A DNA stretch of 64,000 bases from Flabesymbios commensalis (GCA_964017125.1 OZ024908.1:83658599-83722598); one strand, 5' to 3'. Counted from the stretch's first letter, positions 24,269-37,011 are shown. Numbers and translations are program-made. The notes: generated by a model not told the origin, from the letters alone.

Positions 24269-24579
24269 AATGAAATGAATCGGGCTTTAGACCACCTTTG
24301 TGCACATATAGGCTAAACTGGGCCAGGAGAACCTCCTGAGGATGGTGAGATGATCGAGATGACACTGTCCTCCAGACACAGGATTCGAAATTCGAGCCCT
24401 GGCGGTCTGAGGCCGAGCACGCTAACTCGCGGTCACGGAGGCTCCCCACAATACTGACTTTCACACGTGGATGGGGAAGAAACATTTTTGTTTCTTTCAA
24501 ACCGCCGAGACCGGGAACCGAACCCCGAACTCTGGCGTGGAAGGCAGCGGTGCTAACCACTACCCTAGGGCCCCCGCCC
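24269..24579 (-). mobile_element. Dimeric tRNA-derived SINE (minus strand) with 13-bp target duplication
   Basis: Read on the minus strand, it starts GGGGGCCCTAGGGTAGTGG, a tRNA-like head with A-box and GGTTCGGTTCCC B-box. A second tRNA-like unit follows (CTCCGTGACCGCGAGTTAGC with a degenerate B-box), then a CATTT-type tail. ACTTTCACATGTA flanks it at 24256-24268 and 24580-24592. Related to 25050-25375 in opposite orientation. No protein is expected; it would have been mobilised by a LINE. Confidence 0.88.
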
Positions 24580-24734
24580 ACTTTCACATGTAGTTCAATC
24601 ACATCTTCACACAAAAATGTTATTATGCATACATATATATACATGATTACGATACATAGTTATCGCATCAACAACTTAGTTGAGCCACGGTTCGTCGCGA
24701 CGGGGTCCGCAGTCGACACCAGACACGGATGATA

Positions 24735-24836
24735 CCCAGCCAACACGAACCGTTGACCCGATGTTGTCTTAATGTTGGACCACCGTCTGCGACGCTGGCC
24801 CAGCATTAAAACAACATTGGGTCAACGCTTGATGGG
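24735..24836. repeat. Palindromic element, family F
   Basis: About 102 bp. Left arm CGTTGACCCGATGTTGTC, centre CCGTCTGCGACGC, right arm with ACAACATTGGGTCAACG. Lies between the two inverted SINEs. Confidence 0.88.
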
Positions 24837-24899
24837 TGGTTCCGCGTCGGAGACACCTGAGGCTGGCGCATCATTGACCCAGCGTTCAGCCAGCATATA

Positions 24900-25012
24900 C
24901 CCAGTAAATACGATACATTGTACCAATGTTGGAACAATATTGGGTCAGCGTCGCGGACTGTGGGCCAACATTAGACCAGCATTGGGTCAAGGTCTCGTGT
25001 TCACTTTGCCGG
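24900..25012. repeat. Palindromic element, family F
   Basis: Starts CCCAGTAAATACGATAC, centre GCGTCGCGGACTG, right arm CATTGGGTCAAGGTCTCGTG. Second of three family F copies within 760 bp. Confidence 0.82.
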
Positions 25013-25049
25013 GTGGTGTGACAATTCGGTTCACTGCTCGTTACACAGA

Positions 25050-25375
25050 GGACGGGGGCCCTAGGATAGTGGTTAGCACCGCTGCCTTTCACGCTTGCCT
25101 TTCACGCCAGAGTTCGGGGTTCGGTTCCCAGTCTCGGCGGTTTGAAAGAAACAAAAATGTTTCTTCCCCATCCACGTGTGAAACTCAGTATTGTGGGGAG
25201 CCTCCGTGACCGAGAGGTAGCGTGCTCGGTCTCAGACCGCCATGGCTCGAATTTCGAATCCTGTGTCTGAAGGACAGTGTCATCTCATTCATCTCACCAT
25301 CCTCAGGAGGTTCTCCTGGCCCAGTTTAGCCTATATGTGCACAAAGGTGACCTAAAGCCCGATTCATTTCATTTC
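25050..25375 (+). mobile_element. Dimeric tRNA-derived SINE (plus strand) with 11-bp target duplication
   Basis: Same family as 24269-24579. Head GGGGGCCCTAGGATAGTGG, B-box GGGTTCGGTTCCC, second tRNA-like unit from about 25198, and tail of ATTTC repeats. CGTTACACAGA flanks it at 25039-25049 and 25376-25386, so this is a clean retroposition. A short direct duplication (CCTTTCACGC) sits in the first unit. Confidence 0.9.
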
Positions 25376-25387
25376 GTTACACAGAAG

Positions 25388-25490
25388 ACAAGCGAGGTTG
25401 ACACAATGTTGGTTTGATGTTGGTCCACCGTCTTCGACGCGGGCCCAACATCAAACCAACATTTGGTCAACGTCTCGTATTTGCTCCTTA
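25388..25490. repeat. Palindromic element, family F
   Basis: Arms GTTGGTTTGATGTTGG and CCAACATCAAACCAAC around CCGTCTTCGACGC. Here the arm word is TTTGATG/CATCAAA rather than TTTAATG/CATTAAA, matched on both sides. Confidence 0.85.
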
Positions 25491-27127
25491 TATTCCTCAC
25501 ACTATTCCTATTGTTCTCTATGTGGTTCAGGCCACTGCACGCAAATTATTCTAATTTATATATACATAATTATTATACCATACATCATGACTAAAACAAT
25601 CAATTGACCAACTTTCAGTGCAGACGAATCGAATCGTATGTTCACTATTTTGTCTCAAAGATATTATCATAACAATCGTTTCAATATCAAATTCCGACGT
25701 TCAGAAATAACAAGAAGAATAAAATAAATGATCTGCAATACATGGTATATAGGGTCTTAGAACACTGGCCTGAAAAAAGCCAGACTGGTCTTCCATCACA
25801 TGCAAGCAGACCACTTGGGCATGTTGGACTTATAAACCATGGAGACCAAAGGGTTTTTTTCAATTTGAAGTCATCATAAATGTCTTATTAGCTCTTTCTG
25901 CTTCATTTGAATACCTATGTTATGGGTCTACGTTCATTGTAGGCCTACATATTTTACTCTTTTTCAGTGCGGAGATCGACTTTATACGTCTACAGAGTTG
26001 TGTGATATACCATTTTAAAGGTAATTTTGTGTAAGTGCGGGATATCTCAATAACCCTAATATTTAAATGTGCGACTGACGACTCATTTTGTCAGGTCGGG
26101 TCACATATAGATGAGTGGTGAAAATAATATTTTATGGGACAGGCCTATTATTGATATTGCATGATGCCATGTCCCAGCCAATAGTATGATATTGCATTTT
26201 CTAATCAGTGTACAACGTATTGTATGCTACATCATGGAGATAGTTACTATCTCCATGGCTACATGTAGGCTCACTATTTGGCGAATCATAATAAATAAAT
26301 AAACACATGCTAGTATACAAATTGTCTGTGTCTAAAGCTTTACGTTGCATAACACGCTAGTTTTAAAACTTGATCACTGGGCCTTCAGTATCGCATTGGT
26401 GTGTGTAGACCTGCAGTGTACATGTACACGTGTACTATCAGCGGGGGTGATCTCTCTGCAGTAGATATAGTATAAGGGTGGAAGGTGAGGGGGAAACTAT
26501 CCATTTACACCTCATTATAAATCCAAAAAGTACATGTTCTTGCTCGGCGATCAGTTTTTTTCCAAATCAAGATGGTGTAGTTTGCTACTTTTTTTTAAAA
26601 CAAATGTAGTTTTATTCCGGAAAAAAATGAATGCCGAGAGATATCATGATTGTTTTGGATTTGGTAAATGGATAGTTTCCCCCAAAGCTGTGGATGGATA
26701 TGTCGTGAGTTTTGTGGTCTCTAAGTATGTAAATACAAATATATCTAAGTATTTCGTTTTCGTTGATTAATAGTGTTTTTGCTTAACATAACCAGCGGTG
26801 GTGTCCCGCAGTAAAAGGGTGATGTTTGCCGTCTAATTACAGCGGTCATCTTTGTTTGAACAGTAGCCTACTGTTATATCATGTGTTAATCCTAAGTACT
26901 TGCTGGTTAATTTTTGGCCCAATGTCGTGGACATTGGCCCGGCATTGTAAGGTCTCTGTAGATAAGACGTCGCGTTGTCGCGGTCGTGTTTTTTTTATAT
27001 TTACACAACATTGATACTGAGTTGTATGAGCTATGGCAGTTTAATATATCTTAGTTCACACCGAGTCTCAACTGCTACGCAAATGGGCCAATATTGTGCA
27101 AATATTATGCAAATACCGATCGATCGT

Positions 27128-27233
27128 CCCAACAAACACGATATTTAATTGAACCTATAGTAATCTTGGTACATAGTCTTCAACGTTTGCCCAACATTAT
27201 ACCATTATTGTTTCAATGCCTCATGTTTTCTGG
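27128..27233. repeat. Palindromic element, family F, degenerate
   Basis: CCCAACAAACACGATATTTA at the left, GTCTTCAACG centre, CATGTTTTCTGGGG at the right. Arms pair imperfectly. A shorter relative lies at about 26905-26950. Confidence 0.75.
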
Positions 27234-27694
27234 GGCTTAGCTGCGAAGAACGAGGTGTTGTAAGTGTGATTCTTAAATCTCGCGACATTATTGTTGAAAT
27301 CACGCCCCCCCCCTTTCAATGATTACTAGTCCTACTGTATGGTATAGTCACTTGTAAATGTTATATATCAACACATATTCCTGTTTTCCAAAGAAACGTC
27401 TCTTGTCTTTTTTTTAAGAATAGTTATTTAATTATCTTGTGAACTACACGTGTATACTAGTATATACTAGTATATATAGCTGCATGATATTGTAAAAAAA
27501 TCTGCACTTTTGTTAAAAGTTGATGTAAGTAATTGGACTAGTTTTGAAATAATTTCAAAGTATTTATTAAATCATTTTTTAATATATTAGCTAAACGGAT
27601 GGTAAAAGAATCATTAACTAAATGTTCCATATCCTGCAAAAATAGTTGCAATAGCAATAGCAATAATGATTTAGGATTTGTCTGTGAGCTATTT

Positions 27695-27868
27695 TAAATC
27701 AAGTACTCGTAAAGTACTCGTAAATACTCGTTAAAAGTACTTTTATTTTTAAAAGTACTTGAATACAAGTACGAGTACAAGTACTTTTTAAAAGTACGAG
27801 TACTGAGTACCGACGAGTACTGCAAAATCGGTACTCGAGTACCAAAGTACCGAAGTACCGAGTACTTT
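27695..27868. repeat. Cluster of AGTACTCG/CGAGTACT words
   Basis: Dense alternation of GAGTACT and AGTACTC words, partly as inverted repeats (AAAGTACTTTTATTTTTAAA). Of the kind often seen at ends of degenerate hAT-type elements; family not assigned. Confidence 0.5.
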
Positions 27869-28840
27869 GGCCCCAAGCCTGCTATAGACATGATAGACGT
27901 CACATTCTGACGTCTAAACACCGTTCCGGTGCTAATTACCCCCCACGATGCATCAAAGCTAAGTTTTACATCCCTGAAAACAGATTGAATTTTCCTACAT
28001 CTAAGGGGTTTTTGAAGGAAAATTTCGATAAAAGTGTCTTATCTATTGATACATTTTCTTTAATTGTTTAACCACTTCAAGTCATCTTCATCCACTGCAA
28101 GTCGGGAACTTTTTTTTTTTTTATTTCAAACACTTCAAGTTGTGTGTCGCTACCGCGACTCATAATTTCATGTGAATAAAATTGATGATATGTGCTCAAC
28201 ATAAAACGCAAATGTGTCATTATTGGCTATGTGACCACCAAAATATGTTATTTGATGTGTTAATTCAATGGATTAATAAACGATTATATTGTGGTGGTGG
28301 TGGTGAAAGGGTAAACCTTTTGGCACGTCGACTGACATCAGACGTCAGATTTTGACAGCACTTCATAGGTTAACCATGAATCGTGTGTGGTTGATTGATT
28401 TATTAGTTTATTATACTGACATTGTAAATTTTATATTTCACATTTATATATGTTACATTATACCCAGCCCCGCAGTATTAGAGAAAGTGACAATGTCATC
28501 AGTACAGAGAAGGCAGCACTTGAACTGTTAAATTTGACTTAATCTCTTTCTGATTTCTAATCTTCCGGGTGTAAATAGCTAATATGTGATAGCAATCACC
28601 AGCTTTAAGAATAATATGATTATTTTATACTTGCTTAAGTTGCTTTCAAGCTCCATTTATCTAGTTTCAAAACTTATTATCTCTATTTTCCCGGCAGGAA
28701 CGTGTATAAGTGCTATCAGCTGCTCTTCTCAAAAACGTTCCTTTTCATGAAAATCCGCGAACAAATGATCTGACTGCGTGGATCTTCTGTGGACGAGTAT
28801 TTAATGGATATCTGAATGTCTACACCAGACAACTCTGCCG

Positions 28841-28905
28841 TGCAAAGCCAAAAGGCAGTATCTGCTTACTTTACAAGTAAGCAGATACTGCCTTTTGGCT
28901 TTGCA
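28841..28905. repeat. 65-bp perfect foldback
   Basis: Arms 28841-28871 and 28875-28905, 31 bp each, pair perfectly around TAC. The arm starts TGCAAAGCCAAAAGGCAGTA. Clearly related to 44067-44131. Confidence 0.95.
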
Positions 28906-29819
28906 GAACAGAACTGCAGGGGGTTTAAACCAACACAACACTGGACCAATGCTCCACCAAACTGGTGGCTGTACCTGAATGGCATCAAGGGTATGATATT
29001 TTCTGAGGTGGAGAATAAAATAACTTATGCATGCATGACTGACCACAAATTGTTACAGTACAACGTCTTTAAAAAATATCATAAACATGCGATGTTGCCA
29101 GGGCAGAGACATTTTACACCCTGGCCCCAAGTTATTTCAATAATTGTGCTATAAAAATATGATTATTGATCACTGTAATCTACAGTATTTTATATGAAAC
29201 AATAGTATGGGTTTTTTTAATTTCACGGAAGATTGAAATTGTGCACCTGTTTTTTTTCTGAGCGCTGTAGAATTTATTATCCGGACATGTGAAGTGCCAC
29301 ATGTTTGTATTCGAACTCATAAACCTATGCTACGGCTGGTCCGTAATTTTCGGGGTCTTGTCCTTGGGGCGTATGCCTATATGGAGTTAGTAAATAGGGA
29401 GTATAAAGGTACAATGATCTTTTGTGTTGTGAAGTTAAAAGATTTCGGAATGATATGCGACGTGTACACTATAGAATATGGGCCTACAATTCCACTGAAT
29501 AATTATGTCGGTCCGCAAGGTCATTCTTTGGGAAGGACGTCGCGTCGGTTTTTCAAACACACTATTTGGTCATTTCCAAAATATATACCAGCGCGACGTC
29601 ATACACGGGCGCGATAGGCAACGCGATCATTTTCAAAACTGTTAAATTTTCGTCGCACGTCGCGCCGGTTGTCGCGCCGGCTTTCGCGCCTCACCTCACA
29701 TAAGATAAAACGTGACATCAATCAGCATGATTTAAAAATAGTTATTCTCAATTTTGTCAAATCTGAATAATTTTCACTCACTTGAAGTTCTGGATCACGT
29801 CACAACTTTAAGTGGGTAA

Positions 29820-30290
29820 CCCTTTATGCTCTCATGATGCACTAAATCATCATTTCACATCCCTAAAACAGACCTAATTTTCTACAACCAAAGGTTTTAG
29901 AACGAAAATTTCCACGAAACTGGTTTACCAATTCATGGCAATACACTCTTTGTACGATTTGCGCATAAGTAGGACTGCCAACTAAATAGTTCAGCTTTAA
30001 TCACTGGATGGCGTGTTGTAATGAAAAAGAGTGTAACAGGACTCCCAACTAAATAGTTCAGCTTTAATCACTGGATGGCGTGTTGTAATGGGAAAGAGTG
30101 TAACAGGACTGCCAACTAAATAGTTCAGCTTTTGGTCACTGTGTGGCGTGTTGTTACTGGAAAGGGTGTATTTTCTTTATTTTTTAAACCACATCAAATC
30201 ATCTTCATCCACTACAAGTCGAGAATTGCGACAGCAATTCGCGGCTTGTAGTGAATGAAGCTGACAGTGGTAAATTCAGGCTTCGACGGG
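29820..30290 (-). mobile_element. Family A element (reverse) interrupted by a 67-bp tandem repeat
   Basis: Reverse-orientation family A copy: CCCTTTATGCTCTCATGATG at the left, hairpin 30203-30261, GACGGGTTAA at the right. It sits inside the hairpin of a family B element, and a triplicated 67-bp sequence lies in its middle. Confidence 0.7.
29971..30168. repeat. 67-bp tandem repeat, three units
   Basis: Units begin at 29971, 30038 and 30105 with AGGACTSCCAACTAAATAGT. The first two are nearly identical; the third is more divergent and incomplete at its end. Confidence 0.92.
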
Positions 30291-30299
30291 TTAAGTGGG

Positions 30300-32765
30300 T
30301 GAAAATTCCAAGTAAATAACACGACGGCTAAAGTTTTAAATAAGGGTCGAACCGGTAAAACAAAAGAACAGCCTTATCAATACATATCTATATACTTTAA
30401 TTTTCTACAATTGCTTGATGTTTCTTACTATGTGTGTACTAGCAACGTCTGTAGAAAATAGAATAAATAGGTCCGAACAGTTTTATATAAACTAAGAGAC
30501 CAAAGGGATTTTTTTGCTTCATTTGAATAATGTAGTGAATGAAAATGACTTAAAACGGCAAATGAAAAAAATGTATTCTTTTTATTATAACAGTTTCACA
30601 AAAATTGTCATTTTAAAACCCCTAGGTTTTAGGAAATTAAGTCATTATTCATACTTGCGAAATAAATGCTTTTATGCTTTGTGATGGTTGAAAGGGTTAA
30701 TACCATGTTAATTTGATCTTTATCTTACTGGAATTATTGCATTCAGAAAATTACAAACTGTTTTTTTAAATCTTTAAAATTTGTTGGCACGCATACTTTT
30801 ACATTATATGAAATGTTCAAAATATATTTAATTTACAATTGAAATTAAAATGTCCTTTATGATGTATTTTGTACTTTTATCACTAATGTTTACAATGTTT
30901 ATACCATTGTATCTTTTAATACAAAATTGATTTTATTATTTTGAACAAATAAAATATATACCCGGTATACCCATATATATCTGACATTTAATAAATAATA
31001 TGTAAATTAAACTTTCGAGACGACGTTTTAAAAAAGCACTCCTGATCTGCTAATATCCTAATCTATCAACTAAAGCTCCACAAAACAAGTTTTCTATGAT
31101 CAGTATAATCCAATGACTTAAAGGTCAAATTTGTGTGCCTTATGTGTTGCTTTTAAGGTAATGTGGGATTTGGAATAATTTGACAAATATCAAATGCTCC
31201 TTGTTCAGGTTTGTATTACTGATAATTTGTACTGCTGATGAAAAACACCTCTAAATGTTTTTGTCAATAAAATTTCCTTCAAAACCTTTCTGAATGTTTG
31301 GGCTTTTAAAATGGTTAATGGTTACTTTATGTTATCTGGGTTCTCTTTTTTGATTATAGCTCTACTTAACAAATAACATTATTCTTTAATCCAAACAATA
31401 GATGGATCTAAAAATAAGGACAAATATATATATGAATAAATTGTTTTTTCGAAGTCTAATTTTTTATTTGGTATTTGCAGATTGTAAGTTGAACTTTGAT
31501 TGTTAGAAAAACATATTGTTATAAATTAGGGTAATTTTTGGACATTCGTTGATTAAAAAAACGGTGGCTGTGCAAAACCATTTATCTTTATATTATATTA
31601 AAATTCAAAGGTATTATTTGGTTATGATGTGGAAGCTTCACTGTCTCAATTAGTACCTTTATATTTTTAGCCTCTTATTTAACCTAAATATCTATTTATT
31701 TTCATTATTGAAAAACATACTCAAATTACTGTACATATTTAATTTGAAAAGTTAAATTGTTATTAGCTTTAGTTTGTATGCCGCTGTACATATCTGCTTA
31801 TTATTTACAATTAATTACTTGAATTACGCTATTAAATTTAATTATTTATTTAAATAATCAATCCAGTCGCTGATTGCTTTTGTCTAATAAACAATGTTTT
31901 ATTTAGTGTTTGGTTAATTTTTGGTAGAGCTGTATATTCAGAGATTAAAATTCAAGATTTTCACAACTTAGGAAACACAGTCTGGTTATTATGGGGCTGA
32001 GAAAATGATTAAATTATACATTTCCAGATTTCTTCGAGGTTTTGTTCAATTTACTGCTGACATCTCTGTATATTTCAAGAACATTACCGTATATTTCTAG
32101 AACATTACTATTTATTATTACCTCAACATCCAGTTTTTCAAACAACAATCTTATGGAGAAAAATCTCTCAATCCCTGATTGGAGAATAAAAGGAATTGAT
32201 GAAACATTAATTTTGTAAATCAAGCGCTACTCACATATTATCATTTTAGCAATAGGTCTTCATCTATGATTTGGTGTAGCAGATTTGATTTTTAACCCTT
32301 GTTCTGCTAAACCCGTATATATATACATGTATAGGGTTTCAAGCATATTTTAAGTCAAACAATATGTCACTGAAATGGATGTAATTACAGACTGCAAAGA
32401 ACTTTGCCAGACATACGTGTACCAGACAAATAGCAGTTTATTGTTTACTTTAAATTCAAATGACTACTTACTGCTATTTGCCGTAATGTAATAACAGACC
32501 TTCTCATGTTCAAAGAGATGTATCTGCTAATGTGTACTGTGTGAGATACAGCTTTTAAACCACTATATGATGAACTGGAGCCTAGAAACGCTAGCCTTAT
32601 GCTGTTTTAGGCTGTTTTTCAGGCTTTCTCTCATTTCACTTGGATCACTGGACTTAAGATCAATTTGAACTTTTCCAACAGAAATGAGAGAAAATTTAGC
32701 TGAAATCAGTCTGAAGATTTTTAGTTGTGGATGGGTGATTGTACATTTAGTATATGGTGTGGTAC
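30300..32765. other. AT-rich intergenic, no gene seen
   Basis: One reversed or decayed family A relative ends at about 30700 (GAAAGGGTTAA). From there to 32765 the sequence is AT-rich, without repeats, SINE heads or convincing ORFs. Confidence 0.7.
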
Positions 32766-32769
32766 TCAC

Positions 32770-32906
32770 AGGGAGCAGGAGCGTCTGAGACCCAGCATGT
32801 ACCGTACCATGGTACGAACACAGACGGTGGACGTCCCGATGAGTAGCAGAGGCTCCCCAGTCGATCCTGTAATGGCCACAGCGTCACGCAACGTGTAAGG
32901 CTCAGC
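32770..32906 (-). CDS. Candidate internal exon, unknown function
   Basis: On the minus strand a 137-bp GC-rich block is open and ends at a strong donor (CCCT|GTGAGT). It begins after TTTAG, a weak acceptor. Translation includes EPYTLRDAVAITGSTGEPLL and RTMVRYMLGLRRSCS. Base composition stands out against more than 2 kb of AT-rich neighbours. No second exon was found nearby, and no family can be named. Confidence 0.35.
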
Positions 32907-33063
32907 CTAAATCTCTCTCTCTATGTGGAATGTGTTAGAAGATCACTTTACTTGTAGTTGTCTGTTAGCTAGTATTTGTATGACGAACATTTCACCAGGT
33001 ATAAAAAACATACTGCATTGTTTTAATGTTGCGCCAACTTTAGAGATGTTGGCACTACATTAA

Positions 33064-33292
33064 CTTTTAAACTGCTATGCACAACTAATGTTGTTTCTAA
33101 TCCATTTACAAACCGTTTGAATCACAGTTATTGGGAATGAAATAAGCATTTAAACACCCAGATCTCCACATGTTTGACCTCAAATTAAACAGATACAAGT
33201 AATTTTCAGCCACTCGAAGTTGTGGGTCGCTGTATCGAGACACAACTTCAGGTGGGTGAAAATATAAATTATTAAATGTAGCAGTTTGAAGG
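33064..33292 (+). mobile_element. TTAA-bounded miniature element, family B
   Basis: 229 bp between TTAA at 33060-33063 and 33293-33296. Inverted ends CTTTTAAACTGCTA and, read inward from the right, CCTTCAAACTGCTA. A hairpin (33202-33224 with 33241-33263) lies about 30 bp from the right end. The best-preserved family B member here. Confidence 0.83.
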
Positions 33293-35132
33293 TTAAGCAA
33301 TCTTATGATTGGTCATTTTGTATGAAAAATATGTATCTGTCACAAAGTGTCACTCGGATATGACCTCTTCATTCAATGAGAAGTTCAAATCTTAGTGATG
33401 CTTGGACCCCTCAGAATGATTCCGAGGTGTTCATTTTCATGGGATCTTCAACTTGTTTGAAAAAAATGGGTTCTGCTGTAACTAAAATGTTGTATCTGCT
33501 ACTTGTTCAACTATGATATGACCTTCTGGTTCCATCAGGATGTACCTGGATGATAAATAGTTTATTTTCCATCTGGTTATTTAATTTTGTTTTCCAGTAA
33601 GTGCCAATCACGTTTATGGCCGTTTTTGCTCTTTATTTGCTCTTCAAAAAATAAAATTGGAAGGAAAATTGAGCAATAAATTTGCTGGACTGGGATATAT
33701 TTTCATTGAAATTGTACAGATGTAGCAATCCGAGTAATTTTCACCCTCTTGAAGTTGTTAGCGAGACATAGCTTCAAGTGGGTAAAAATGTAAAATTAAC
33801 TTAGTGCTTCAAGTTTATTGCCTTTCTTTGATTGTTACATATTTAGCAGAATCAACTAGTTTTCTTTTTTTCTAAGCAACTTTCCTTACTTTTTTTCAAT
33901 CTCTAAATTCATAGTATTTGTTAAATGCTCAGCAAATTTTGAAACTAAGGATATATACGTATTGCCATTGATGCATATACTCATAAGAATGATAAATTTC
34001 ACCTTAAACAGGCAGTATAGATGTTTTTGTTAATGCGACGCTCGCCCAACATTGAACCAATGTGTCAACAGCTCGCGTTTGCTGGGGAGTATCCTAACTG
34101 TTAAACAGTCAAATGTTGTCTGTAGTCGTGTTTTTCCCAGCCTAAATGTTACATCTCTTTTGTAACAAAAGAACGGCTTGTCTGTAGCACCAGTACTTAC
34201 ACGTTTGGAAAGGTTCATTCGACAAACATGTGTCATCGAGCCAGTGCTGTTTCAATGTTGTGCTTAAGTCGTTGGCTTTCCATTGTGAAGAAATGGTCTT
34301 TTGTTAAAAAATATTTGACTATTTTCTGTTAAATGTCTCGGTATAATTATTTTATTTAGTAGCGCTCTATAAATTTCTTATTGTTATTTAAAGTCATGAT
34401 AAAAAGATACATCTTTAAAATAAGAGGCAGGGCTTGCAATGTCACATTTGACACAAACAGGTAATGACACCATATTGGAGAAAATCATAGGACAGTCATG
34501 TCATGAATCATTTAATACATGTTTCACACTGAAATAATATATCTTAAATGGACAAAATCTTTCCCGTGGTAAGGCCTATTATAAAGATGATTTATTAGAT
34601 ATTCAACTCAGAACGTATGAGCCATTGCATTGATAATAAGTGTATATTGAAATATACAAAAACGGGCAAAATCGTTATAGTGGTAAGCCTGGTACAAATA
34701 TGATTCATTACATGTATATTCAACTCGGAATGTATGAGCTACTGCATTAATTGAAATATATTTGATGTACTTTCTTACTGTTGACTTTTTGATGTTGCAT
34801 GAAGCACAGTCTCGATTAGTTGAACACTATATTTGTACTGCTTATAAACATCAATGTTTGATTGTAGTTATTGTTAGCGATCAACGTATCAGCAGCCTTG
34901 TAAAGTGCAGATATTACGCTTTTGCCATCCAACCGCTAAGCACGACTAAAATCGTTTTTGATTTATTTTATTATCTGATCAAAACACGGTTATTGAGAAT
35001 GAAAGGTGTCTTTACACATCAAGATTTGCATATCTCAAATTAAACAAATATTTGTAATTTTCACCCACTTGAGGTTGTGGGTCGAGGACTACACAACTTC
35101 AAGTGGGTGAAAATTTAAATTTAGTGCTTTAA

Positions 35133-35367
35133 CCCTTTCACGCCTGAATTAACTATTGTCATCTTCATCCACTACAAGCCGAGAATTGCTATCGCAATTC
35201 TCGTCTTGTAGTGGATGAAGATGATTTGATGTGGTTTAAATATCAAAGAAAATTACCACGTATTGGTAAACCAGTTTCATGGAAATTTACGTTCTAAAAC
35301 CCTTTGTTGTAGGAAAATTAAATCTTTTTTCAGGATTGTAAAATGCTGCTTTAATGCATCGTGAGGG
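35133..35367 (+). mobile_element. TTAA-bounded miniature element, family A (copy B)
   Basis: Duplicate of 672-915, with a 9-bp loss at its right end. Confidence 0.82.
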
Positions 35368-36567
35368 TTAAAACCAGAGAGGATGTATACATCATTCCAT
35401 GTAAGGGTTAATAGTAAACTGATGGCCTTTACGAGACACAATTTCCAGAATTTTTCAACTGCATGGCTCAAACAGGTTTGTGATCTATGACAATGTATAA
35501 ACAATGATTTAGTGTGATCAAAGTCATGTATGTGAAGTACACACTGGGAGGAGTCTCAACATGTGTGCTTCCCTATTGTCCATGGTGTGACATCATTGCA
35601 GACACACAAAGGTCAGCTTAAAGAAGCAGACTCATCGACCTCAAGTACCAGGGCCTTGGAAAACGAGGTTCCTTAACCCCTAGAGCACTAACGTCAACTA
35701 TTAACTATAATACTGCTTCCCTATTTTTTTCACACTTGTGTAGCCAATTTTTTTAACTTAAAAATGTCTTCAAATCTGTGGAACTGATAAGATATGATTT
35801 AGTTTTACAAATCAAGTAATTTACAGTCAGCTGTGGATCACGTTAGGGAGACACAACTTCAAGTGACTGAAAATTTCAATTGAGTATATCAGTGCCTCAG
35901 GGTTAATTTCGAATTGTCTATAGTTCACTTTGTTCAGGATGTGATAGATCATTGTAGATAAACTAATGCAATTCAGAGAGTTCACGTTTCTAATGCTTAC
36001 ATCTGATTATCATGATGTTTGTGTTTTTCAGATCCACATCAAAGGACGGATCTCCACGAGCTCGCTCTTCCTCGCTCAGCTCACGACAGAGACCTAGCAG
36101 TATGATTCGCTGAATATTATGACAGATCTCTTGTGCTCGCTCATCCTCTTTCATGACAGAGCGGTATGATTCGCTGATTATATTGACTAATCTCCTTTTG
36201 CTTGCTCAACTAACAAGAGAGACCTAACAGTATGATTCGCTGATTATAATGTCTTGATATACTTGTGTTCGCTCAGCTCACAAGAGACCTGGCAGTATGA
36301 TTCGCTGATTCTAATGACTTGATCTCCTTGTCCTAGCTCGGCCAACGACAGAGACATAGCAGTATGATTCGCTTATTAGAATGACGTATCTCCACGTGCT
36401 CGCTCTTGCTCGCTCAGCTCACACCAAAGACCTAGCTGTATGATTCGCTGATTGTAGTGACTTTCTCCTTGAGCTCGTCCTCTCTCAGAACAGAGACCCA
36501 GCATCAAGATTCGCCAATTATAATCATAAATTACCTGCGGAAACAACATGACAACAGTGTGTGTTAA

Positions 36568-36802
36568 CCCTTTCAACCCTGAATTTACCATTGTCATCTT
36601 CAAGCCGCAAATTGCTGTCGCAATTCTCGACTTGTAGTGGATGAAGATGATTTGAATTGGGTGAAAAATTAAAGAAAATTGCCATGTATTGGTAAACCAG
36701 TTGCATGGAAATATTCATTCTAAAACCCCTAGTTATAGGAAAAATAAGTCAGTTTTCAGGGATTTCAAATGATGCTTTAATGCATTGTGAGGACTTAAAG
36801 GG
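36568..36802 (+). mobile_element. TTAA-bounded miniature element, family A (copy B)
   Basis: Duplicate of 2108-2351. It has lost about 9 bp of the left hairpin arm, and its right TTAA reads TTGA. Confidence 0.8.
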
Positions 36803-37011
36803 TTGATTTCTATTATTTGAGAGATGAGTATGTGTGATTTACACGTGAGCAAACAATACATCTGTTACACTCACACATACAGACATAGCCTGATATCCTC
36901 ATGATAATGAGCTGGTGAACCCGATTAGCTGAAGATAAAGTGTTAAATTTATCCTCATCACTTTTATTATGAAATTAAAAGGCAACAGAGACACGCACAG
37001 AGATGAATTAA

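Larger units (their letters stand above)
25491..28800. other. Intergenic, degenerate repeats only
   Basis: No coding sequence supported. Contains reversed, degenerate family C and A pieces (25830-25990, 27890-28110), two weak family F relics, a few GTACATGTACACGTGTAC-like words near 26410, and a TGGTGGTGGTGGT run near 28290. Confidence 0.7.

Noticed and set aside
24213-24644. 143-codon minus-strand ORF
   Set aside because: It lies over a tRNA-derived SINE with target duplications; the reading frame is incidental.
25053-25124. Possible tRNA gene
   Set aside because: A-box and B-box are present but no cloverleaf can be completed. Target duplications and tail show it to be the head of a SINE.
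24772-25209. 145-codon plus-strand ORF
   Set aside because: Spans two family F palindromes and a SINE head; repeat-derived.
28816-29154. 112-codon ORF starting in the 65-bp foldback
   Set aside because: The first third is the palindrome. The rest (WTNAPPNWWLYLNGIKG) looked faintly coding but matches nothing I know and has no splice context.
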